Shown: positions 23,409 through 27,274 of the stretch, piece after piece
Numbering within the stretch: position 1 is the stretch's first letter
Layout of the letters: every line of letters starts with the position of its first letter
Source: Victivallaceae bacterium
GTDB taxonomy: Bacteria > Verrucomicrobiota > Lentisphaeria > Victivallales > Victivallaceae
Reading direction: 5' to 3'
Length of the DNA: 27,274 bases
Assembly: GCA_028698975.1 (NCBI GenBank)
Contig: JAQVVK010000002.1
Location: 1-27,274 of the forward strand
The notes under the pieces: model-generated
Seen by the model: the letters and a program-made list of their open reading frames with translations, nothing else
The model's database searches: none
What the model was told of the DNA's origin: nothing
Position numbers and translations under genes: made by a program

Positions 23409-24080
23409 ATGGATCGTCTGCCGGAAAATTGGTCGAAGTTCATCGGGTTCCCCGCGGACGAATTCGACGCGCTCATGGGGCGGCTCGCCGCCGCCCGCGC
23501 CGTCGAAACGGTTTTTCCGCCGGACGGCATGGTTTTCCGGGCGTTTGAGTTGACTTCGCCCGACGCGGTGCGGGTGGTGATTTTGGGGCAGGACCCGTAT
23601 CACGGCGACGGCGAGGCCGACGGCTTGTCGTTTGCCGTGCCGGAGGGGGTGCGTCTGCCGCCAAGTCTGCGCAATATCTTTAAGGAATTTGCCTCCGACC
23701 TCGGCTGTGCCGCGCCGGAAGCGGGGGATTTGGAGGAGTGGGCTTGCTCCGGTGTGCTGATGCTCAACAGCGTGCTCTCGGTCGCGGCGCATTGCCCCGG
23801 CAGTCACCGTAAACTCGGCTGGGAGCGTTTCACCGACGCGGTCATCGCGGCGGTGAGCGCAAAACTTCCGCGTTGCGCGTTTATTCTCTGGGGCAACTAC
23901 GCCATCGGCAAGAAACCGCTTATCGACCCGACGCGTCATCTGGTGCTCGAAAGCGTCCACCCGTCGCCGCTATCGGCACATCGCGGTTTTTTCGGAAGCC
24001 GTCCATTTTCCAAGACCGAAGAATTTCTGGCTCCATGGTGCTGGTTGAGGCCGGAAAAAAAGGGAGAACTTTTTTTATGA
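23409..24080 (+). CDS. ung: Uracil-DNA glycosylase (family 1)
   Basis: Removes uracil from DNA to start base-excision repair. The 223-residue protein carries the catalytic water-activating loop GQDPYHG (60-66, D62), the PPSLRNIFKEF segment (84-94), N120 in LMLNSVLSV for uracil recognition, and the HPSPLSAHRG intercalation loop (184-193). The ATG follows the aconitase stop codon with no gap and no Shine-Dalgarno, so translation depends on re-initiation. The pairing with aconitase has no evident pathway logic. Confidence 0.96.
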   Translation: MDRLPENWSKFIGFPADEFDALMGRLAAARAVETVFPPDGMVFRAFELTSPDAVRVVILGQDPYHGDGEADGLSFAVPEGVRLPPSLRNIFKEFASDLGCAAPEAGDLEEWACSGVLMLNSVLSVAAHCPGSHRKLGWERFTDAVIAAVSAKLPRCAFILWGNYAIGKKPLIDPTRHLVLESVHPSPLSAHRGFFGSRPFSKTEEFLAPWCWLRPEKKGELFL

Positions 24081-24829
24081 GCCGATTGCGTCCGTGTATC
24101 GACCTCCACGAGGGGCGGGTAAAGCAGATTGTCGGCGGTACGCTGACCGACAAGGGAGCCGCCACCAATTTTGTTTCCGACCGCGACCCGGCTTATTTCG
24201 CCGAACTCTACCGGCGTTATGATCTTCGCGGCGGCCACGTCATCAAACTTGGCCCCGGCAATGACGCGGCGGCGCGTGCCGCGCTGGCGGCGTGGCCGGG
24301 CGGACTTCAGGTCGGCGGCGGGATCACCGCCGCCAATGCCGCCGGGTGGATCGCCGCCGGAGCCGGCAAGGTGATCGTCACCAGTTTTGTTTTTTCCGAC
24401 GGCGAGCTGAAGTGCGAAAACCTCAACGCCCTGCTGGATGCCGTCGGGCGCGAGCATCTGGTGCTCGACCTCTCGTGCCGCCGCCGTGCCGATGGAGATT
24501 ACTTTGTCGTCACCGACCGCTGGCAGAAATTCACCAATCTCAAAATCGAAAAAGCCGTTTTCGAGGAACTGGCCGCTTCCTCCTCCGAATTTCTGGTGCA
24601 TGCGGTCGATGTCGAGGGCAGGCGCGCCGGGGTGGACGCCCGACTTCTGAATATGCTGGCCGATTATTCTCCGATACCGTGTGTTTATGCCGGCGGCGTC
24701 GCGTCGCTGGATGATGTCGAGCTTATCGAACAGGCCGGCGGCGGGCGGGTCGATTACACCGTCGGCTCGGCTCTGGACATTTTCGGCGGCGATCTCGCCT
24801 TTGATGCTTTGGCAGTGCGCGGTTGTTAA
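24077..24829 (+). CDS. hisA: ProFAR isomerase, eukaryotic (HIS6) type
   Basis: Isomerises ProFAR to PRFAR, the fourth step of histidine synthesis, on a TIM barrel. The 250-residue protein is close in pattern to yeast HIS6 and not to usual bacterial HisA: CIDLHEGRVKQIVGGTLT (7-24), GHVIKLGPGNDAAAR (53-67), LQVGGGI (77-83), KVIVTSFVF, LVLDLSCRR (128-136), RWQKFTNL, FLVHAVDVEG, VYAGGVASLDD and SALDIFGG. The predicted catalytic aspartates are D9 and D131. It overlaps the ung stop (ATGA) with GGGAG upstream. No other his gene is in the window. This eukaryotic-type family is known in a few bacteria such as Fibrobacter, suggesting transfer, although base use matches its neighbours. Confidence 0.93.
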   Translation: MSRLRPCIDLHEGRVKQIVGGTLTDKGAATNFVSDRDPAYFAELYRRYDLRGGHVIKLGPGNDAAARAALAAWPGGLQVGGGITAANAAGWIAAGAGKVIVTSFVFSDGELKCENLNALLDAVGREHLVLDLSCRRRADGDYFVVTDRWQKFTNLKIEKAVFEELAASSSEFLVHAVDVEGRRAGVDARLLNMLADYSPIPCVYAGGVASLDDVELIEQAGGGRVDYTVGSALDIFGGDLAFDALAVRGC

Positions 24830-24845
24830 AATCGGGAGAACGGGC

Positions 24846-26666
24846 ATGAAAAAATTCTTCGAAGAAATTTATCCGGTGCCTCATGCGGTGAAGCGGCTGC
24901 GCCGCACGGTCGATTGCTCGGCGTGTCGCTGGCTTGTCATGCCGGAGGGGGCCGGGGGCGCGCTCAAAGAACGGGTTCGGGAGCTGGCGCGGCGGCTTGA
25001 CCGCCATTTCCCGCAGGGTATGCGCGCAAGCTGCGCGGTGCCGGGGGCCGGGGAGGTGTTTGCACGGTTGCGGCGTGACGCGGCGGTCAAGCCGGAGGGG
25101 TATTCTCTAAAAGCCCGGACGCATGGTTTTGAAATAGTCGCCTCCTCCGACGCCGGGTTCTTTTACGGGCTGGACTCGCTGGCGCAACTGGTCGATCGCC
25201 ATGGCGCGGCCGCGCTGCCGGGGCTGGAGATCGACGACGCGCCCGACTTGACGCGACGCGGGTATATGCTCGATATTTCACGCGACAAAGTCCCCGCGAT
25301 GGCCACGCTCAAAAAGATGATAGACCAGCTCGCTGCGTTGCGCTACAACGAGCTTCAGCTTTATGTGGAGCATACTTTTGAATTTGCCGGAGACGAAACG
25401 GTGTGGCGCGATTACAGCCCGATAACCGCCGCAGAGGTCATGGAGCTTGACGAGTATTGCTCACGGCGGTTTATCGAACTTGTGCCCAACCTGAACAGTT
25501 TCGGCCACCTTGACCGCTGGCTTGTCCACCCGGAATACGCTTCTTTGGCCGAGCACGCCAAGCCGTGGCTTTACAAGCCGTGGAATTCCTACATGCACGG
25601 GGTCATCGCCCCCGGCCCGGAGGCCGAGGCGTTCATCGCGCGGCTTTACGACGAATATCTGCCGAACTTCACCAGCGATTATGTCAACATCGGCTGCGAC
25701 GAAACATTCGAGCTGGGGCAGGGCGACGGCCGCAGCGCGGAACGGTGCCAAAAAACGTCGCAGTCACAAGTTTATTTTGAATTCTTAAATACCCTGTTTG
25801 GTCTGGTGCGCTCGCATGGCCGCAAGGCGATGTTCTGGGGCGACATCATCAAGTCGCACCCCGAACTCATTGCCGGTCTGCCGCCCGATGTCACCGCGCT
25901 GGAGTGGGGGTATGAGCTGGACAACCTCTCAAACGAAAACTGCGCCAAGTTCCACTCCGCCGGGGTGCGTTATTACGTTTGCCCGGGCACTTCGACCTGG
26001 CGTTCTTTCTGCGGGCGCACCGGGGTGATGCTCGGCAACATCGAAAACGCGGCCCGCGACGGGCTGGCGGAGGGAGCCGCCGGGCTGCTGCTCACCGACT
26101 GGGGCGACTGCGGCCATATCCAGTATTGGCCGGTCTCGTGGCCGGGTATCGCCATGGGAGGCGGAGCCGCGTGGTACGCCGCCGCGCCCAACCGCGAACT
26201 GGCGGCGGAGGCCGCCGACCGGGTGTTTGGCTGCGCCGGTGCCGGGCATCTGGTCATGGAAATGGGTCGCATTGCCGACGTTACAGATGTGAAAGTGTGC
26301 AACAGCGGATTGTTTTTCCATGTTTTCGGCAAACTTGGCGACCAAAACAATCCCTTTGTCAAAGGGTGTTCCGAGGCGGAAGTTCGCAATCTTGGCGAAC
26401 GTCTGGCGGCGTGGCGTCAATCGTTTGATCTGGCTTGCCCGGCCGATCCGCTGGTGCGTGACGAATTGTTGAATACCTTCGAACTGATGTCGCTTGCGCT
26501 GGACAAGATGAAGTTCCTGCGCGGCGGCCGCATTGACCGGTGCGCGTGGCGGCAAAAACTTGAACACGCGGGCATGGTGCATCGTCGTCTTTGGCTGGCG
26601 CGCAACCGCGTCGGCGGTCTGGCCGATTCGCTGGTCTGGCTTCGTGCCGGCGGCCTTGATTGGTGA
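24846..26666 (+). CDS. Glycoside hydrolase family 20, beta-N-acetylhexosaminidase-like
   Basis: Likely releases terminal N-acetylhexosamine from glycans by substrate-assisted catalysis. The 606-residue protein has an alpha/beta N-terminal domain (about 1-125, ending in the GFFYGLDSLAQLV hallmark) and a GH20 barrel starting DLTRRGYMLDISRDKVP. The catalytic pair is D285-E286 in YVNIGCDETFELG, where a cysteine replaces the second glycine of the common GGDE motif. TDWGDCGHIQYWP later in the barrel lines the active site. No signal peptide is visible, so it may act in the cytoplasm on imported or recycled amino sugars. The ATG at 24846 has GGGAG 7 bases upstream. It is the last gene of the aconitase-led run. 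Confidence 0.88.
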   Translation: MKKFFEEIYPVPHAVKRLRRTVDCSACRWLVMPEGAGGALKERVRELARRLDRHFPQGMRASCAVPGAGEVFARLRRDAAVKPEGYSLKARTHGFEIVASSDAGFFYGLDSLAQLVDRHGAAALPGLEIDDAPDLTRRGYMLDISRDKVPAMATLKKMIDQLAALRYNELQLYVEHTFEFAGDETVWRDYSPITAAEVMELDEYCSRRFIELVPNLNSFGHLDRWLVHPEYASLAEHAKPWLYKPWNSYMHGVIAPGPEAEAFIARLYDEYLPNFTSDYVNIGCDETFELGQGDGRSAERCQKTSQSQVYFEFLNTLFGLVRSHGRKAMFWGDIIKSHPELIAGLPPDVTALEWGYELDNLSNENCAKFHSAGVRYYVCPGTSTWRSFCGRTGVMLGNIENAARDGLAEGAAGLLLTDWGDCGHIQYWPVSWPGIAMGGGAAWYAAAPNRELAAEAADRVFGCAGAGHLVMEMGRIADVTDVKVCNSGLFFHVFGKLGDQNNPFVKGCSEAEVRNLGERLAAWRQSFDLACPADPLVRDELLNTFELMSLALDKMKFLRGGRIDRCAWRQKLEHAGMVHRRLWLARNRVGGLADSLVWLRAGGLDW

Positions 26667-26670
26667 TGAA

Positions 26671-26725
26671 CAAACTGTTCGAATGACGGCAAAATGTGAT
26701 AATTTACCGTATTTTCAGTTTGCCG
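26671..26725. repeat. Overlapping alternative inverted repeats upstream of the formyltransferase gene
   Basis: Two 7-bp perfect pairs share one right arm region: CAAACTG (26671-26677) with CAGTTTG (26716-26722), and CGGCAAA (26687-26693) with TTTGCCG (26719-26725). They lie between the GH20 stop and the next promoter. There is no T tract directly after them. They may be an operator or a weak transcript end. Confidence 0.3.
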
Positions 26726-26726
26726 G

Positions 26727-26755
26727 TGGAAAAAAATGTAAAGACGGTATATAGT
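26727..26755 (+). promoter_or_regulatory. Promoter candidate for the formyltransferase gene
   Basis: TGGAAA (26727-26732) and TATAGT (26750-26755) are 17 bp apart in a locally AT-rich stretch. The leader to the ATG at 26806 would be about 44 nt, with AAAGG at 26793-26797, 8 bases before the start. Confidence 0.5.
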
Positions 26756-26805
26756 ATAAAAACCATTTATCTTTTTTGGAAATTTCTGAACGAAAGGTTG
26801 GTTCC

Positions 26806-27274
26806 ATGACTGCAAAGTGTGTTGTTTTCGCCTATCACAACATTGGACGCGCCGGTATTGAAGCTCTGCGGCGCAACGGATTCGAAATAAGCGCGGTGTT
26901 TACTCATCGTGACGACCCCGCCGAAAACATCTGGTTCGGCTCGGTGGCCGAGCTGGCCGGCGAGCTGGGTATTCCGGTGTTCGCCCCCGAAAACGTCAAT
27001 CACCCGGTCTGGATCGGCCGTATCGCCGCGCTCAAACCCGACTATATTTTCAGTTTTTATTTTCGCGGCATGATCGGGCCGGAGATCCTCGACATCCCGG
27101 CCAAGGGCGCGTATAACGTCCACGGCGGGCTGCTGCCCAAGTACCGCGGCCGCGCCCCGATCAACTGGGCCATCGCCAACGGCGAGACCGAAACCGGCAT
27201 GACCTTGCACAAAATGACCGACAAACCCGACTCCGGCGACATCGTCGGTCAGGAAAAGATCGCCATTTCCAACG
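26806..27274 (+). CDS. arnA: ArnA-type UDP-4-amino-4-deoxy-L-arabinose formyltransferase, 3' end outside window
   Basis: The first 156 residues of a formyltransferase that uses N10-formyl-THF, closely patterned on the N-terminal domain of E. coli ArnA (VVFAYH, GIEAL, GYEISA-like, [30 protein letters not shown]). Catalytic residues correspond to N104 and H106 ([17 protein letters not shown]) and D142 (DSGDIVG), matching N102, H104 and D140 of E. coli. ArnA formylates UDP-L-Ara4N during lipid A modification that lowers cationic peptide binding. The window edge hides whether the C-terminal decarboxylase domain or other arn genes follow, so it could also be a stand-alone formyltransferase for another amino sugar. 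Confidence 0.85.
   Translation, partial: MTAKCVVFAYHNIGRAGIEALRRNGFEISAVFTHRDDPAENIWFGSVAELAGELGIPVFAPENVNHPVWIGRIAALKPDYIFSFYFRGMIGPEILDIPAKGAYNVHGGLLPKYRGRAPINWAIANGETETGMTLHKMTDKPDSGDIVGQEKIAISN

Noticed and set aside
21354..23960. Very long open frame on the minus strand opposite aconitase and ung
   Set aside because: Composition is His/Arg/Gly-rich as expected for the complement of GC-rich coding sequence; the plus-strand aconitase and ung are unmistakable and no family motif appears on the minus strand.

Overview
The window is 27.3 kb of GC-rich bacterial chromosome with tightly packed housekeeping genes. I see no rRNA, tRNA, CRISPR array, insertion sequence or phage gene. A Gram-negative envelope is implied by an MsbA-type lipid A exporter, an ArnA-type formyltransferase, MurC and a lipoprotein. 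Protein sequence style (DegT-MsbA-MurC cluster, beta-solenoid surface protein, GH20 enzyme, eukaryote-type HisA) suggests the PVC superphylum, possibly Lentisphaerota (Victivallis-like). That placement is inference, not a search result.

Layout. (1) 15-1809, plus: rpsA with a clean intrinsic terminator. (2) 1858-6396, plus: an envelope operon with its own promoter: DegT/DnrJ/EryC1 sugar aminotransferase, MsbA-like ABC exporter with an enlarged periplasmic loop, and MurC. (3) 6463-7110, minus: a Cys-rich lipoprotein and a small secreted or anchored protein, both of unknown function. (4) 7407-8966, plus: a beta-solenoid repeat protein with no visible signal peptide. (5) 8970-11327, minus: plsY, gpsA, a 29-codon membrane mini-gene and a DUF4230-like gene, coupled by overlaps and starting phospholipid synthesis. 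(6) 11466-12581, plus: an M24 metallopeptidase whose end overlaps a convergent glycosyltransferase. (7) 21357 down to 12547, minus: a complete unfused tryptophan operon, trpE-G-D-C-F-B-A, followed by nadA and a GT4 glycosyltransferase. It has a near-consensus promoter, a Trp-codon leader ORF and an attenuator terminator. A 23-bp hairpin lies between trpA and nadA and overlaps the nadA ribosome binding site. (8) 21370-26666, plus, divergent from trp: an Aquifex-type aconitase, ung, a eukaryotic-type hisA and a GH20 hexosaminidase. (9) 26806 to the edge, plus: the 5' part of an arnA-type formyltransferase gene.

The most interesting signals are regulatory and small: the trp attenuator, the long nadA hairpin whose imperfect positions are G.U wobbles only on the transcribed strand, the translationally coupled 29-aa membrane ORF, the yeast HIS6-like HisA, and the solenoid protein without an obvious export signal. 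No multi-gene defence or mobile system is visible.
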